A stretch of DNA of 64,000 nucleotides from Amycolatopsis sp. CA-230715 (GCF_018736145.1 NZ_CP059997.1:3347501-3411500), one strand, 5' to 3'. Shown: positions 40,986 to 49,422, numbered from the stretch's first letter. Numbers and translations are program-made. Notes: generated by a model from the letters alone, not told the origin.

Positions 40986-41828
40986 TCAGATCTTGGAGAC
41001 CTGGTTGAACGACAGCTCGACCGGGGTCTCCCGGCCGAAGATCGACACCAGGACCTTCAGCTTCTGCCCGTCCGCGTTGACCTCGCTGATCGTGGCGGGC
41101 AGCGTGGCGAACGGGCCGTCCATGACGGTGACCGACTCGCCGACCTCGAAGTCCACCTCGACGGTGCCGCCGCCGAGCGGGGCCGCCGTGGTCTCGGCCT
41201 CGCCCTTGGCCTTCGCCGGGGCGGCCTTCTCGACCTGCGGTGCGAGGAACTTCAGCACGTCTTCGGTGGTCAGCGGCGACGGGCGCGAAGTCGCGCCGAC
41301 GAAGCCGGTGACCCCGGGGGTGTTGCGGACGGCGCTCCACGAAGCGTCGTTGAGGTCCATCCTGACCAGGATGTAGCCGGGCAGCACCTTGCGCTGCACC
41401 TGCTTGCGCTGGCCGTTCTTGATCTCGGTGACCTCTTCGGTCGGCACCTCGATCTGGAAGATGAAGTCCTCGACGTCCAGGGTCTGCGTCCTGGTCTCGA
41501 GGTTCGTCTTGACCTTGTTCTCGTAGCCGGCGTAGGAGTGCACGACGTACCACTCGCCCGGCGCCGCGTTGAGCTCCGCGCGCAGCTTGGCGACCGGGTC
41601 CTGCTCCTCGTCCTCGGCGGGCGCTTCGGTCTCGTCCACGACGTCATCGGCGTCCGCGGAGTCGCCGGACTCCTCCGCCGACTCGTCGGCGGCGTCGCTT
41701 TCGTCCGTGGCGGGCACCTCGACCGGCTCGGTGTGCTCCGAATCCTCTTCGGAGACCGCCGCATGCACTTCTTCGTCAGAAAGGCCGGTCAGATCCTGAC
41801 CGGCGACTGCGCCATTCTCGCCAGCCAC
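40986..41828 (-). CDS. nusG: transcription antitermination factor NusG
   Basis: The 280-residue protein has an acidic N-terminal extension of about 90 residues (many Glu, Asp, Ser and Ala), usual in high-GC actinobacteria. The NGN domain follows (WYVVHSYAGYENKVKTNLETR ... PGYILVRMDLNDASW), then a linker and the KOW domain (FEVGESVTVMDGPFATLPATISEVN). It binds RNA polymerase and links it to Rho or the ribosome. The GTG at 41828 has GAGAGGA 6 nt upstream and is preferred over the frame's first codon at 41843. Confidence 0.96.
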   Translation of the reverse strand: MAGENGAVAGQDLTGLSDEEVHAAVSEEDSEHTEPVEVPATDESDAADESAEESGDSADADDVVDETEAPAEDEEQDPVAKLRAELNAAPGEWYVVHSYAGYENKVKTNLETRTQTLDVEDFIFQIEVPTEEVTEIKNGQRKQVQRKVLPGYILVRMDLNDASWSAVRNTPGVTGFVGATSRPSPLTTEDVLKFLAPQVEKAAPAKAKGEAETTAAPLGGGTVEVDFEVGESVTVMDGPFATLPATISEVNADGQKLKVLVSIFGRETPVELSFNQVSKI

Positions 41829-41923
41829 GTTCCGTCCTCTCACCTAATCGCTTGCCGTGCTCGTCTCGAGCCCGCCATGAAGCCATGGCTCCGCCGACGC
41901 TACGGCGCCGGGCGCGAGCTCGC

Positions 41924-42376
41924 TCAGCCGAACAGCCAGAACACGCCCTTTTCGAAGACGAAGTTCAGGCCCCACACGAGCGCGACCATGAAGCTCACGA
42001 AGACCAGGACCACCGTCGTGTAGGTGACCATCTGCTTGCGCGTGGGCCAGATGACCTTGCGCAGCTCGGCCCACACCTCGCGGATGAACCTCGACAGCCG
42101 CCCCCACAGGGAGACCTTCTTCTTGTCCTGGCGGTTCCGCTTGGGAGTCGCCTTCTCCTTGCCACCGGCCTTGGCCGGCTTGTCCGCCTTCGCCTTCCCG
42201 GCCGGGCGGGTCTTGTCCTCGTCCGTGCTCGCCGAGTCGGCCCTGGCAGCCCCCGCCTTGCCGGCCGGGCGCGCGGAGGCGCGCCGTTCGCGCCGGGCCG
42301 CGGCGGTGACCGGACGGGAGGGAGTCTTCGGCTCCTTCTCCTGGTCCTTCTCGCCGCTGGCGTCGCTGTCGCTCAC
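41924..42376 (-). CDS. secE: preprotein translocase subunit SecE
   Basis: The 150-residue protein has a long basic, Ala/Lys-rich N-terminal half. The conserved amphipathic segment FIREVWAELRKVIWPTRKQM and one membrane helix (YTTVVLVFVSFMVALVWGLNFVF) make up the SecE core. It starts at the GTG at 42376, 6 nt after GGAGGA. It forms the SecYEG channel and precedes nusG by 95 nt, as in most bacteria. Confidence 0.96.
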   Translation of the reverse strand: MSDSDASGEKDQEKEPKTPSRPVTAAARRERRASARPAGKAGAARADSASTDEDKTRPAGKAKADKPAKAGGKEKATPKRNRQDKKKVSLWGRLSRFIREVWAELRKVIWPTRKQMVTYTTVVLVFVSFMVALVWGLNFVFEKGVFWLFG

Positions 42377-42410
42377 GACCACTCCTCCGCTTAGCCAGTT
42401 GGGTCGAACG

Positions 42411-42483
<73 letters not shown>

Positions 42484-42698
42484 TCGGCCGGTGCCCGATC
42501 GCTGCACCGCCCGCAGGACACATTTCACCATCCCCGCCTCGCGGCGGGGTCAGCGGTCATGCGTTCCAAGTTCGGCAGTCTACGGCAAGCCGCCGGACGG
42601 TCCGCAACCGACTACCTTCGCCACCCGGGAGGCACCGGCCCCCGTACGGCGGTTGACGCGCAGACCTGCGTAAGCCCGCGCGCGGCGCCCGTGGAACC

Positions 42699-43937
42699 AT
42701 GGTGGCCATGGCTACTCAGGCTGCTTCGTCCTCTGCCCGCACTCGCGTCTCCGCCCGGATCGCCGGGATCAACCCGTCCGCGACGCTCGCGGTCGACGCG
42801 AAGGCGAAGGCGCTCAAGGCCGAGGGCCGCCCGGTGATCGGCTTCGGCGCCGGACAGCCCGACTTCCCGACCCCGGACTACGTGGTCGAGGCCGCTGCCG
42901 CCGCCGTCCGCGATCGCGCGAACCACGGCTACACCGCCGCCGCCGGCCTCCCCGAGCTGCGGGAAGCGATCGCGGCGAAGACCCTGCGCGACTCCGGCTA
43001 CGCCGTCGAAGCGGCGCAGACGCTGGTGACCAACGGCGGCAAACAGGCCGTTTATTCCGCCTTCGCGACGCTCGTCGACCCCGGTGACGAGGTGCTGCTG
43101 CTCGCGCCGTACTGGACCACCTACCCCGAGTCGATCACGCTCGCCGGTGGCGTTCCCGTGCAGGTCACCGCGGACGAGTCGACCGGTTACCTGGTCACCG
43201 TCGAGCAGCTCGAGGCCGCGCGCACCGAGCGCACCAAGGTGCTGCTGTTCAACTCGCCGTCGAACCCGACCGGCTCGGTGTACTCGCGCGAGCAGGTCGA
43301 GGAAATCGGCCGCTGGGCGCTCGAGCACGGCATCTGGGTGATCACCGACGAGATCTACGAACACCTCGTCTACGACGGCGTCAAGGCCGAGTCGCTGCCG
43401 GTCGTGGTGCCGGAGATGGCGGACCAGACGCTCGTGCTCAACGGCGTCGCGAAGACCTACTCGATGACCGGGTGGCGCGTCGGCTGGATCGTCGGCCCGC
43501 AGGACGTGATCAAGGCGGCTTCGAGCTACCAGTCGCACCTGTGCGGCAATGTGGCGAACGTGTCGCAGCGCGCGGCGCTGGCCGCGGTCGCCGGGCCGCT
43601 CGACATCGTGGCCGAGATGCGGGCCTCGTTCGACGCGCGCCGCAAGAAGATCGTGTCGCTGCTCTCGGCCATCCCCGGCGTGGACTGCCCGACCCCGGAG
43701 GGTGCGTTCTACGCCTACCCATCGGTGAAAGCGTTGCTGGGCAAGGAAATCCGCGGCGAACGGCCGACGGACACGGTCGCGCTGGCCGATCTGATCCTGC
43801 GCGAGGCCGAGGTCGCCGTGGTCCCCGGCGAAGCGTTCGGGACGCCGGGCTACTTCCGGTTCTCCTACGCGCTCGCCGAGGCCGACCTGGTCGAGGGCGT
43901 CAACCGCGTCGCGGCCCTGCTCTCCGAAGCGAAATAG
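42699..43937 (+). CDS. aspartate/aromatic aminotransferase, class I
   Basis: The 412-residue fold-type I PLP enzyme shows IGFGAGQPDFPTPDYVVEAA, the PLP-contact Asn in FNSPSNPTGSVYS, the Asp-Tyr pair in ITDEIYEHLVYD, and the Schiff-base lysine in LNGVAKTYSMTGWRVGW. The C-terminal Arg that binds the carboxylate lies in GYFRFSYAL. It is most like the aspartate aminotransferases of subgroup I-beta. A second in-frame ATG at 42708 is equally possible. It is divergent from tRNA-Trp and ends at a strong hairpin. Confidence 0.92.
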   Translation: MVAMATQAASSSARTRVSARIAGINPSATLAVDAKAKALKAEGRPVIGFGAGQPDFPTPDYVVEAAAAAVRDRANHGYTAAAGLPELREAIAAKTLRDSGYAVEAAQTLVTNGGKQAVYSAFATLVDPGDEVLLLAPYWTTYPESITLAGGVPVQVTADESTGYLVTVEQLEAARTERTKVLLFNSPSNPTGSVYSREQVEEIGRWALEHGIWVITDEIYEHLVYDGVKAESLPVVVPEMADQTLVLNGVAKTYSMTGWRVGWIVGPQDVIKAASSYQSHLCGNVANVSQRAALAAVAGPLDIVAEMRASFDARRKKIVSLLSAIPGVDCPTPEGAFYAYPSVKALLGKEIRGERPTDTVALADLILREAEVAVVPGEAFGTPGYFRFSYALAEADLVEGVNRVAALLSEAK

Positions 43938-43943
43938 CGCACT

Positions 43944-43978
43944 GCCGGTGTGCCGGGCGGATCGCCCGGCGCACCGGC
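43944..43978 (+). terminator. two-way terminator hairpin after the aminotransferase gene
   Basis: A 16-bp stem with one mismatch (43944-43959 with 43963-43978) has a 3-nt GAT loop and lies between the aminotransferase stop and the stop of the small convergent gene. Confidence 0.8.
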
Positions 43979-43991
43979 GGCGTTCGTCAGG

Positions 43992-44207
43992 TCACTCTTC
44001 TCCGTCGGCCAGCGCGACCAGTGCCGACGCCTTCGCCGCGTACTTCCACTTCCCGAGGTCGCGGATCGTCTTGATCTTCAGCTCCGCGAGCAGTTCGTCG
44101 TGCTTGGGCGTGAGGCCCTCGAGCGCGGACGGCGGCGCGTCGAGCAGTTCGCCGATCCCCTTGTCCTCGTATGCCTTGTCCACCAGCTTGTTCAGGTTCA
44201 GGCTCAC
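43992..44207 (-). CDS. small helix-hairpin-helix-like protein
   Basis: This 71-residue protein contains ALEGLTPKHDELLAELKIKTIRDLG, which has the spacing of a helix-hairpin-helix motif as in TfoX C-termini and DNA-repair proteins, followed by KWKYAAKASALVAL. It starts at a GTG (44207) with GGAAGGA 12 nt upstream. Small proteins of this type are common in Pseudonocardiales; no function is known. It could bind DNA or act as a protein-interaction module. Confidence 0.65.
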   Translation of the reverse strand: MSLNLNKLVDKAYEDKGIGELLDAPPSALEGLTPKHDELLAELKIKTIRDLGKWKYAAKASALVALADGEE

Positions 44208-44297
44208 GGGTTCGCGTTCCTTCCGGTAGGAGCAGGTGCGCCACGGACTCTCATCCCGCGCACCGGTGATCGCAACTCGGCGTCCCCCACATCGGGG

Positions 44298-44335
44298 TTG
44301 ACGAAAACTCAGTTTGTTCTAGTACAGTGCAAACT
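44298..44335 (+). promoter_or_regulatory. promoter and dyad operator of the YtrA-type gene
   Basis: TTGACG (44298-44303) and TAGTAC (44320-44325) are 16 nt apart. The start would be near 44332, leaving at most a few bases before the ATG at 44336, so the mRNA is nearly leaderless. The dyad AGTTTG-N13-CAAACT (44311-44335) covers the -10 and the start site and ends at the ATG, a position suited to autorepression. Confidence 0.6.
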
Positions 44336-44686
44336 ATGTTGATCCGGATCGACCCCGCGTCGACGGTCCCGCTCTACGAGCAGGTGGCCGCCGCGGTGCG
44401 GCGCGCGGTCGCCGACGGCACGGTTCGCCGCGGGGAGCAGCTGCCCGTCGCCCGCGAGCTGGCGGCGTCGCTCGAGATCAACGTGCACACCGTGCTGCGC
44501 GCCTACGCCGTCCTGCGCGACGAGGGCCTCATCGACCTGCGCCGGCGTCGCGGCGCGGTGGTGACGGCCGAAGCGAAGTCGCGGGCCCGCCTGAACGAAC
44601 TCGTCGGCGAGCTGATCGCGGAAGCGCGCCGTGAAGGAGTGAGCGCCGACGAGGTCGCCCACCTGCTCAAGGAGAGGTACGTATGA
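44336..44686 (+). CDS. GntR-family regulator, YtrA subfamily
   Basis: The 116-residue protein has a GntR winged helix (VPLYEQVAAAVRRAVADGTVRRGEQLPVARELAASLEINVHTVLRAYAVL) and only a short C-terminal helix pair, the size of YtrA regulators. These usually control an adjacent transporter or membrane-protein operon. It starts at the ATG at 44336 (MLIRIDP) without a Shine-Dalgarno sequence. It overlaps the DUF1648 gene by 4 nt, so it probably represses its own operon. Confidence 0.88.
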   Translation: MLIRIDPASTVPLYEQVAAAVRRAVADGTVRRGEQLPVARELAASLEINVHTVLRAYAVLRDEGLIDLRRRRGAVVTAEAKSRARLNELVGELIAEARREGVSADEVAHLLKERYV

Positions 44687-45666
44687 CAAGGGCCCGGATC
44701 CTGCTGGCGACCGCGGGAGTGCCCGCGGTCGCGATCGCTGTCTCGGTGGTGCTGGCGTGGCTGTGGAACACGCGGTTGCCCGAGGTCGTCGCCGTGCACT
44801 GGACGAACGGCGAACCGAACAACTCCGCGCCGCTCGGCCTGTTCGTGAAGATCGCGCTCCTCCTCGGTGCCGCGCTCGCGATGGCCGTTTCCTGGATGGC
44901 GGTGACCGCGTGGCGGCGGGGCAACGGCCTTTCCCGCGTCGCGATCGGTTTCTTCGCCGGGTTCACCACCATCCCGATGAGCGGCACCCTCGGTGTGCTG
45001 ATCGCCAACCTCGATGTCGAGGACTGGCACCGGGCGACCGGGTCCGCGCTGGTCGCGGTGGTGTCCCTGCTCGTGGCCGTGGTCGCGGGCGTGCTCGCGG
45101 CCGTCGTCATGGGTCCGGTCCCGCACTCTGCCTCGCCAAGCGGGCCCGCCGACGACGACCTCGCGATCGGGCTGGCACCCGGGCAGCGCGCGGTGTGGGT
45201 CGGTGCGACCACCAACCGGTTCCTGCTGTCGTCGGTGCTCGTGGTGCCGCTCGTCGGGTTCGTGGTCGACCAGGTCGTCATGGTGCCGGTGCCGGCGTGG
45301 ATCTACGCGGCGCTGTTCGTCGTCGGGGCCGTGGTGACCCTGCTCGGCGCGCGACTCGGCGCGACCGTGGACTCGGCGGGCCTGACGATCCGGATGGGCC
45401 TGCTCGGCTGGCCTCGGCGGCACTTCGCGCTCGACCGGATCGACCACGCCGACGTCGCGGACCTCGGCCTGCTCCAGGGCGGCGGCTTCGGATACCGCGT
45501 GAACCCGTTCACCGGCGAATCGATCTACAAGCTCCGCGGCGGCCCGGCGCTCGCGATCGCGCTGCGCAAGGGCGGGCTGGTCTACGTCACCGTCGACGAC
45601 CCGGCTCCCGGCGCGGGCCTGCTCAACGACCTGCTCCGGCAGCGGACCCGCTCCCACGACGTTTAG
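44683..45666 (+). CDS. DUF1648 multi-pass membrane protein
   Basis: The 327-residue protein has about six membrane helices. The DUF1648 signature lies after the first helix (RLPEVVAVHWTNGEPNNSA). A PH-like domain of about 90 residues forms the C-terminus (LGATVDSAGLTIRMGLLGWPRRHFAL...). DUF1648 proteins next to YtrA regulators occur in Firmicutes and actinobacteria and may sense envelope stress or pH. The last codon and the TAG stop are made by the window's palindrome (copy 12). Confidence 0.8.
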   Translation: MTRARILLATAGVPAVAIAVSVVLAWLWNTRLPEVVAVHWTNGEPNNSAPLGLFVKIALLLGAALAMAVSWMAVTAWRRGNGLSRVAIGFFAGFTTIPMSGTLGVLIANLDVEDWHRATGSALVAVVSLLVAVVAGVLAAVVMGPVPHSASPSGPADDDLAIGLAPGQRAVWVGATTNRFLLSSVLVVPLVGFVVDQVVMVPVPAWIYAALFVVGAVVTLLGARLGATVDSAGLTIRMGLLGWPRRHFALDRIDHADVADLGLLQGGGFGYRVNPFTGESIYKLRGGPALAIALRKGGLVYVTVDDPAPGAGLLNDLLRQRTRSHDV

Positions 45667-45677
45667 CCCGCTAAACG
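45660..45677 (+). repeat. GTTTAGC palindrome, copy 12 (supplies a stop codon)
   Basis: CGTTTAGCCCGCTAAACG is a perfect copy. Its GTT TAG is the final Val codon and stop of the DUF1648 gene (45661-45666). Confidence 0.85.
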
Positions 45678-45716
45678 CGAACCGGGTCCCCGCCCGGCCC
45701 GGTTCGGCGCTCGCGA

Positions 45717-45734
45717 CGTTTAGCCCGCTAACTG
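45717..45734 (+). repeat. GTTTAGC palindrome, copy 13
   Basis: CGTTTAGCCCGCTAACTG, in the same direction as copy 12 and 57 bp from it, carries the variant right arm. It lies in the short gap before the SGNH gene. Confidence 0.8.
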
Positions 45735-45821
45735 CGGGCAGGGGGCTCGCGTCGCTCGGGTGGACGGAAGTGCCCCGGTCGGCCCTCATCAGCGGCGCCG
45801 AGTTCGCGTACAAAAGGAACT

Positions 45822-46721
45822 GTGGCGAACAAGGGTGGCGGGGGATGCCTGGTCCTGCTGGTGATCGTGGCCGCGATCGGCGGATACGCCTACTACCGGA
45901 GTCATCAGGGCGGCTCGGCCGAGCCGCCCCCGGGGTCGACGACCGGCGGCGGATCCGGCCGCTACGTCGCGCTGGGTGACTCCTACACGTCCGCGCCCCG
46001 CACCGGTAAGCAGGCCGGCGACCCACCGGGATGTGCCCGCTCGGACAACAACTACCCGCACCTCGTGGCCGCTGAACTGAAGCCGGCCGAGTTCGCCGAC
46101 GTCAGCTGCAGCGGCGCGACCACGGCGAACCTGACCGGATCGCAGAAGACGAAGGACGGCACGAACCCGCCGCAGCTCGACGCGGTGAACGACAAGACGA
46201 CGCTGGTCACGATCGGGATCGGCGGCAACGACGTCGGGCTCATCGGCCTCGCGGGCAACTGCGCGACGGCGCACCCGAACGCCGCGCCCTGCCGCGACCG
46301 CCTCACCGCGGGCGGCAAGGACGAGCTGGCCGCGAAGATCGACGCCGCGGCGGGCAAAGTCTCCTCGGTGCTGAAGAAGATCCACCAGAAGGCGCCGAAG
46401 GCGCGCGTCGTGGTGGTCGGCTACCCGACGGTGCTGCCCGACGGCGACGGCTGCTGGCCGGTGCTGCCGCTCGGTGCCCCGGACGTCGCCTACCTCCGGG
46501 ACTCACTCGGCCACCTCAACGACAAGCTCGCCGCGGAGGCGAAGGCCAACAACGCCGGGTTCGCCGACACCGCGCGCCCCGGCAAGGGGCACGACCTGTG
46601 CACCGATTCCGACGAGCGGTGGGTCGAGGGCCTCGTCCCGACCAGCGCCGCCGCGGCGCTGCACCCGAACGCCAGGGGCGAGCGGGGCATGGCGGATGTG
46701 GTGGCGAAGCTCCTGAGCTGA
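45822..46721 (+). CDS. secreted SGNH/GDSL hydrolase (lipase-like)
   Basis: The 299-residue protein has an N-terminal membrane helix (residues 8-25), then a Gly/Pro linker and the SGNH domain. Block I GDSYTS has the nucleophile Ser54, GIGGNDVG has the oxyanion Asn136, and His281 lies in ALHPNARG. The plan matches Streptomyces-type extracellular lipases/esterases, here anchored or cleaved at the outer membrane face. Cysteine pairs suggest disulfides. The start is a GTG with AAGGA 3 nt upstream. Confidence 0.87.
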   Translation: MANKGGGGCLVLLVIVAAIGGYAYYRSHQGGSAEPPPGSTTGGGSGRYVALGDSYTSAPRTGKQAGDPPGCARSDNNYPHLVAAELKPAEFADVSCSGATTANLTGSQKTKDGTNPPQLDAVNDKTTLVTIGIGGNDVGLIGLAGNCATAHPNAAPCRDRLTAGGKDELAAKIDAAAGKVSSVLKKIHQKAPKARVVVVGYPTVLPDGDGCWPVLPLGAPDVAYLRDSLGHLNDKLAAEAKANNAGFADTARPGKGHDLCTDSDERWVEGLVPTSAAAALHPNARGERGMADVVAKLLS

Positions 46722-46737
46722 CCGGGACGCTGGCCTG

Positions 46738-46755
46738 CAGTTAGCGGGCTAAACG
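46738..46755 (-). repeat. GTTTAGC palindrome, copy 14 (supplies the hadB stop codon)
   Basis: On the minus strand it reads CGTTTAGCCCGCTAACTG. GTT TAG are the last Val codon and stop of hadB (46749-46754). It lies in the convergent junction with the SGNH gene. Confidence 0.85.
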
Positions 46756-47153
46756 CGCTCGGGGCGGACCAGGGCGGTGGCTTTGCCGAGTACGGTCTTC
46801 CCGTCGAACTTGGCGGTGATCGCGACGGTCACGACGCCGTTCTCGTCGGGTTCGCCCGCGGTGCCGGTGAACTCGACGAGCGCGCCTTCGTCGTCGTCGG
46901 GCACCACGACGGGGCGGGTGAACCGCACGCTGTAGTCGATGAGCCTGCCGGGGTCGCCGAGCCAGTCGGTGACGAACCGGCCGCCGAGCGCCATGGTGAG
47001 CATGCCGTGCCCGATGATGTCGGGCAGCCCGACCTCCTTGGCGAACCGCTCGTTCCAGTGGATCGGGTTGAAGTCCAGCGACGCGCCCGCGTACTGGACC
47101 AGCTGCCGCCTGGTGACCCGCACGCTCAGCGGGGGAAGCTCGGTCTTGCTCAC
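46749..47153 (-). CDS. hadB: MaoC-like (3R)-hydroxyacyl dehydratase subunit HadB
   Basis: The 134-residue hot-dog-fold protein has the hydratase-2 motif YAGASLDFNPIHWNERFAKEVGLPDIIGHGM, with the catalytic Asp and His in DFNPIH. It starts at a GTG that overlaps the hadA stop (GTGA). With HadA it should form the heterodimeric dehydratase of the type II fatty-acid elongation system; in mycobacteria this serves mycolic acids. Amycolatopsis-like bacteria lack mycolates, so here it may serve general fatty-acid synthesis. No hadC is present. Confidence 0.88.
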   Translation of the reverse strand: MSKTELPPLSVRVTRRQLVQYAGASLDFNPIHWNERFAKEVGLPDIIGHGMLTMALGGRFVTDWLGDPGRLIDYSVRFTRPVVVPDDDEGALVEFTGTAGEPDENGVVTVAITAKFDGKTVLGKATALVRPERV

Positions 47154-47599
47154 GCGTCCGCCCTCCTGACCACCAGCTGCGCCGAAGTGGTGCACACGTG
47201 CTCGCCCGCCTCGTCCACGATCTCCGCGCGCGCGGTCAGGAAGTCGTTGCCCGCCCGCTCCATGATGTCCTCGATGTAGACCGTCAGGCTCAGCCGGTCC
47301 CCCGCGTGCACCGGCCGCGAATGGCTGAAGCGCTGGTTGCCGTGGACCATCCGCGAGTAGTCGAGGCCGAGCTCGGGATCGGCGACGACCTTGTTGATCG
47401 CGGGGAGGTTCAGGATCGTCAGGAACGTCGGCGGCGCGATGACGTCCGGATACCCGGCGGCCTTCGCGGCTTCGGGATCGTGGTAGAGCGGGTTGCTGTC
47501 GCCGATCGTGTCGGCGAACTCCCGGATCTTTTCCCGTCCCACGTCGTACGTGCTTTCGGGCGGGTAGCTGCGACCGACGAATGAGGAATCCAAGGGCAC
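47150..47599 (-). CDS. hadA: HadA-like dehydratase subunit (N-terminal MaoC type)
   Basis: The 149-residue hot-dog protein lacks the catalytic Asp/His pair, as expected for the non-catalytic, substrate-binding partner. Typical segments are YDVGREKIREFADTIGDSNPLYHD, GYPDVIAPPTFLTI and FSHSRPVHAGDRLSLTVYI. I chose the GTG at 47599 (MPLDSSFVGRSYPP); the open frame beyond it overlaps the protease gene and is a shadow. It is coupled to hadB by a 4-nt overlap, at the syntenic place between rpmG and tRNA-Trp. Confidence 0.87.
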   Translation of the reverse strand: MPLDSSFVGRSYPPESTYDVGREKIREFADTIGDSNPLYHDPEAAKAAGYPDVIAPPTFLTILNLPAINKVVADPELGLDYSRMVHGNQRFSHSRPVHAGDRLSLTVYIEDIMERAGNDFLTARAEIVDEAGEHVCTTSAQLVVRRADA

Positions 47600-47634
47600 G
47601 GCGGCCAGCCTACCGGGCCGCCGTGCCCGCTGGA

Positions 47635-48747
47635 TCAGCTGTTGAGGCTCACGCCGTACGCGGAGAGCGCCTCGCCGACGGGCTGGAAGTACGAGCTGCC
47701 GCCGCCCATACCGGAGGTGATGCCGAGCCCCTTGGCGCCGTCGAACAGGCAGCCGCCGGAGTCGCCGGGGTTCACCGAAGCACTGGTCTGGATGAGCTGC
47801 GAAACGCTGCCCTCCTGGTAGTTCACCGTGACGTTGAGGCGGCTGACGGAACCGCAGGTGAGGCGCGTGGTGCTGCCGCTCTTGCAGATGCGCTCGCCGA
47901 CCGTCGCGGTGGCCGCGGAGGTGATGCGCTGCGTCGAACCGTTGTACAGCGACACCGCGCCGGGGCCGGTGCTGTTGGTGTTGCGGATGAGGCCGTAGTC
48001 GTTGCCGGGGAAGCTCGCGTTGACCGACGGGCCGACGTTCCACTGCGAAACCGCGCGGGTGCAGTGCCCGGCGTCGACGATGTAGTTCTGGCCGCCCTTG
48101 TTGGTGTTGAACCCGACCGAGCAGCGGGTGCCGCCGCCGGTGATGGCTTCGCCGTTGTAGATGGCGGTGTGCATTTCACCGGTGACGCGTTCCACGACGA
48201 CGCGTTCGCCGAAGCCCTGCGTCGCGGCGAGCAGCCGGTCGAGCGCGGGGCCCTTCGCGGCGTCGGCGACCGTGACGACGATCCGGTTCGTCTGCTCGTC
48301 GAGGCCGATCGCGGTGTGCGTGACGGCGGGCAGTGCCTGCAGGGCGTGCTGGGTGTCGGCGAGTTGCGCGGAGCTGTGCCGGACCAGCTTGGGCACGGCC
48401 CCGGCGGCGCGGGCCTGGTCGGCGGCCGCGGTGTCGAGGACGTTCACGGTCGGCGTGCCCTTGGCGTCGAGATATCCGCCGGCGGCGCGCTGCCCCAGCG
48501 CCCCGGTGACCGCGTGGACGGTGTCGGTGGCGGCTTGCTGGGCCCGCAGCTGCGCGGTCGCGTCGGCCGCTGTGATGTGCGCGTCCGCGGCGAGCGAGGA
48601 CACGGCGGCGTGCTGCACGGACGCGCCGTAGCCGTCGATGCCCGTGGCGGAGGCGGTGCTGGGGGCGATGAGACCGAAGGCGGCGAGGCCTGCGACGGCC
48701 GCGGTGGTGGCGAGCCTTCGTGGTGTGCGGCTTGGGGACTTGCTCAT
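47635..48747 (-). CDS. secreted S1-family serine protease (streptogrisin/alpha-lytic type)
   Basis: The 370-residue preproprotease has a signal peptide (residues 1-34), a pro-region of about 150 residues that would act as folding chaperone, and a trypsin-like domain. The triad is visible: His in VDAGHC, Asp in GNDYGLI and Ser in NPGDSGGCLF, with Cys pairs matching the streptogrisin disulfides. It should be released after autoprocessing near the TAIYNGEAITGGG segment. Its insertion between rpmG and hadA breaks the usual gene order. Confidence 0.9.
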   Translation of the reverse strand: MSKSPSRTPRRLATTAAVAGLAAFGLIAPSTASATGIDGYGASVQHAAVSSLAADAHITAADATAQLRAQQAATDTVHAVTGALGQRAAGGYLDAKGTPTVNVLDTAAADQARAAGAVPKLVRHSSAQLADTQHALQALPAVTHTAIGLDEQTNRIVVTVADAAKGPALDRLLAATQGFGERVVVERVTGEMHTAIYNGEAITGGGTRCSVGFNTNKGGQNYIVDAGHCTRAVSQWNVGPSVNASFPGNDYGLIRNTNSTGPGAVSLYNGSTQRITSAATATVGERICKSGSTTRLTCGSVSRLNVTVNYQEGSVSQLIQTSASVNPGDSGGCLFDGAKGLGITSGMGGGSSYFQPVGEALSAYGVSLNS

Positions 48748-48946
48748 TCCGGCAACTCACTTTCTGACGCCGAGCGCGCGGTGGCGCGATCGTCGGAGTG
48801 GGTTCGCCGGCACGTCTTGCGTGACCGGCACCGGTTTCCCGGTGCGGAGCAGGGTGTCCCGCGGCAGGTGGTATGGACCAGGGCCGACCGTCGGCTGTCC
48901 GTTAAAACAAGTAGTGTCCGATTTGAGTAGGTATCCGGACACGCAA

Positions 48947-48980
48947 AGAAGGCCGCCCCCGAATACGGGAGCGGCCTTCT
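48947..48980 (-). terminator. rpmG terminator hairpin
   Basis: AGAAGGCCGC (48947-48956) pairs with GCGGCCTTCT (48971-48980), and three more G-C pairs form inside after one mismatch. It lies 22 nt past the rpmG stop on the minus strand and falls between rpmG and the protease gene. Confidence 0.8.
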
Positions 48981-49002
48981 CGGCAGCCGGTGGGACGCGC
49001 GG

Positions 49003-49167
49003 TCAGCGGGTCTCCTTGTGGGTACGGTGCGTACCGCAGTTCGGGCAGAACTTCTTCATCTCAAGACGGTCCGGGTTGTTGCGCCGGTTCTTCTTGGTGA
49101 TGTAGTTGCGGTGCTTGCACTCTTCGCACGCCAGCGTGATCTTCGGTCGCACGTCGGTCGCAGCCAC
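49003..49167 (-). CDS. rpmG: ribosomal protein bL33
   Basis: The 54-residue protein begins MAATDVRPKITLACEEC at a GTG, 7 nt after GAGGAG. It keeps both CxxC pairs (CEEC and CPNC), so it is the zinc-binding form, with NYITKKNRRNNPDRLEMKKF between. It sits next to tRNA-Met and tRNA-Thr, as does rpmG2 in mycobacteria. Confidence 0.96.
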   Translation of the reverse strand: MAATDVRPKITLACEECKHRNYITKKNRRNNPDRLEMKKFCPNCGTHRTHKETR

Positions 49168-49291
49168 GGCAAAGCTCCTCTAGCTAAATTCGGTACCCCG
49201 CGTGTGCGGGGGCCTGGGGCTCGCCCCAGTCTACTGGCGAGTCGGCGCGCGGCTCATCGCACCTGATGAATCGCGCTCCGCCTGTTCTGCG

Positions 49292-49364
49292 TAGCGGTGA
49301 TCGGACTTGAACCGACGACACAGCGATTATGAGCCGCTTGCTCTACCAACTGAGCTACACCGCC
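49292..49364 (-). tRNA. tRNA-Met (CAT), probably elongator
   Basis: The minus strand is a 73-nt cloverleaf with acceptor GGCGGTG, D-stem GCTC/GAGC, anticodon loop CTCATAA (CAT) and T-loop TTCAAGT. Unlike initiator tRNAs it has a paired first position and no run of three G-C pairs next to the anticodon loop, so it should be the elongator. A tRNA-Ile2 read by TilS would need base checks. Confidence 0.93.
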
Positions 49365-49422
49365 CTACAACATGCCCACCCAGCAAAACCCACTCGACGC
49401 TCACACGCCTGCCTACGGGGGT

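Noticed and set aside
47150..48043. 297-codon hadA start far upstream
   Set aside because: The extra N-terminal part overlaps the serine protease gene in another frame and is Arg-rich noise; the GTG at 47599 matches the family length.
49292..49364. initiator tRNA-Met
   Set aside because: It lacks the three G-C pairs below the anticodon loop and the unpaired first acceptor position.
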